From: Bacteroidales bacterium
Lineage (GTDB): Bacteria; Bacteroidota; Bacteroidia; Bacteroidales; SMBSF77
Direction of reading: 5' to 3'
Assembly (NCBI GenBank): GCA_021106655.1
Contig: JAIOTT010000507.1
Span: 1-5,457 of the forward strand
Length of the DNA stretch: 5,457 bases
This document shows, one piece after another, positions 4,665 to 5,457 of this stretch. A program made the position numbers and the translations under genes. The notes under the pieces are model-generated. The model was not told the origin of the DNA, searched no databases, and worked only from the letters and a program-made list of their open reading frames with translations. Every line of letters begins with the position of its first letter. Within the stretch, counting starts at the first letter, position 1.

Positions 4665-5192
4665 TCAAACCCTATAAACCTTCAAACTACCAAAAACCAC
4701 CCTGGTATTAAGCTGAAGACATGGCTGGCCGGAAGAAAGATCAGGTGATTCATATGTTCCTGGTCCAAAATTATATTCTCTGTTATCAGGAAGCTTTGTC
4801 TCACCAAATGTTGTGCTGGATTTAATCACTAAGCGTGAATCCTTACTTACATTGATTCGAACCTGGCCAAATGTGCAGAATACTTCAATTTCCTTTTGTA
4901 CTGAAGGGTCAACGGTTGTCAGGTCTAGATCAAGCTGTCCGAAGATACAGCCATAAGAATTTTCTGATGGATTATAGGATAATCTTGACTCAGAAAAGAT
5001 AGTGGAGTTTTCGCCTCTGTGGAAGCCGAATCTTCCCATAACTAATCTAATTCCAATAATTATAAGGGCTAATGCAATAAGCACTCTAAAAACAGGAAAA
5101 TGAATATCCCATATAGATCTCAGACTGAATAAAACTCCGATAACGATTAGAACAAGGCCCCATAAAACCGGATTGTGTACGTTTTTGCTCAT
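4665..5192 (-). CDS. LiaF-like two-TM membrane protein (175 aa)
   Basis: Predicted inner-membrane protein. Residues about 8-24 (WGLVLIVIGVLFSL) and 33-52 (FPVFRVLIALALIIIGIRLV) are two membrane segments of the LiaI/LiaF-like N-terminal type. A linker follows, then a soluble beta-rich domain (about 78-175) with four recurring F-G steps: IFGQLDLDL, TFGQVRIN, TTFGETKL and VFGSLKVY. This matches the LiaF-type C-terminal domain ('cell wall-active antibiotics response'). In Firmicutes LiaF restrains the LiaSR envelope-stress system. No sensor kinase or regulator is visible here, so that role cannot be assumed in Bacteroidota. The ATG at 5192 is preceded on its strand by TGAGAAATT, a weak purine-rich site. 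A J-domain gene ends 61 bases upstream on the same strand, so co-transcription is possible. Confidence 0.82.
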   Translation of the reverse strand: MSKNVHNPVLWGLVLIVIGVLFSLRSIWDIHFPVFRVLIALALIIIGIRLVMGRFGFHRGENSTIFSESRLSYNPSENSYGCIFGQLDLDLTTVDPSVQKEIEVFCTFGQVRINVSKDSRLVIKSSTTFGETKLPDNREYNFGPGTYESPDLSSGQPCLQLNTRVVFGSLKVYRV

Positions 5193-5253
5193 AATTTCTC
5201 AGGTTTAAGGTGTAGGATTTTAGTATAAAATGGAACAATATAGTAATTTTTCC

Positions 5254-5457
5254 TTAATTGATCCCGCGCTGTTTTTTAATAATCTCATAAGCAGTATTCA
5301 CTTCCTGAAATTTCTCCTTGGCCGATTTTTGTATCTCAGTACCCAAATGGGAAACTTTATCGGGATGATATTTTACTGCCATCTTTCGATAAGCCTTTTT
5401 ACGTTCTTCATCTGTGGCATTGGGAGTTATTTCCAGAACTTTAAAGGCACTGTCAGT
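5254..5457 (-). CDS. J-domain co-chaperone, C-terminal part (5' end outside window)
   Basis: Only the last 67 codons are in the window; the frame is open to the edge and stops with TAA (complement of 5254-5256). The residues form most of a J domain: A-F-K-V-L-E-I-T-P-N-A-T-D-E-E (helix I and turn), then RKKAYRKMAVKYHPDK with the H-P-D motif that stimulates DnaK ATPase, then E-K-F-Q-E-V-N-T-A-Y-E-I-I-K (helix III). The J domain lies at the extreme C-terminus, and the YHPDKVSHLG wording is typical of DjlA/TerB-type J proteins rather than DnaJ, where it is N-terminal. A TerB-like N-terminal domain is therefore expected beyond the right edge, but cannot be seen. Confidence 0.86.
   Translation of the reverse strand, partial: TDSAFKVLEITPNATDEERKKAYRKMAVKYHPDKVSHLGTEIQKSAKEKFQEVNTAYEIIKKQRGIN

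Overview
The window looks like Bacteroidota chromosome, probably Bacteroidales-like. It is AT-rich. It carries the Bacteroidota promoter signature (TTG, about 19-20 bp, then TAnnTTTG), a PF14121-type 'putative porin', and a LiaF-like membrane protein beside a J-domain protein. Species cannot be named from the sequence.

Layout. Positions 1-153 are the end of an rRNA operon: a 5S rRNA gene followed by a strong intrinsic terminator. Positions 170-1725 hold two small type II toxin-antitoxin (TA) loci on the + strand, set among repeats. The first is hicB (315-506) with a hicA (544-706) broken by a frameshift. The second is an antitoxin gene (1146-1376) overlapping a RelE/ParE-type toxin gene (1376-1681) broken by an in-frame TAG. 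In both loci the antitoxin reads through and the toxin is disrupted; neither toxin is a complete ORF, so both had to be recovered by hand translation. Positions 1806-3767 are a porin gene with its own promoter, 3978-4541 a lipoprotein of unknown function. On the - strand, converging on it, are a two-TM LiaF-like protein (4665-5192) and the C-terminal J domain of a protein entering from the right edge (5254-5457).

Nearly every intergenic gap holds short tandem arrays with a strict 7-bp period (sometimes 8 bp). The unit sequence changes along an array while the period is kept, and several arrays begin inside, or end exactly at, a stop codon. A longer 35-bp repeat (34 of 35 identical) brackets the hicBA remnant.

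Working together: the TA loci would have been autoregulated addiction modules; one has tandem promoters and a perfect inverted repeat over the -7 box. The porin, lipoprotein and LiaF-like protein are all predicted envelope proteins but do not form one operon. No defence island, integrase, transposase or CRISPR array is visible. The most unusual material is the paired toxin decay and the heptad repeat landscape.
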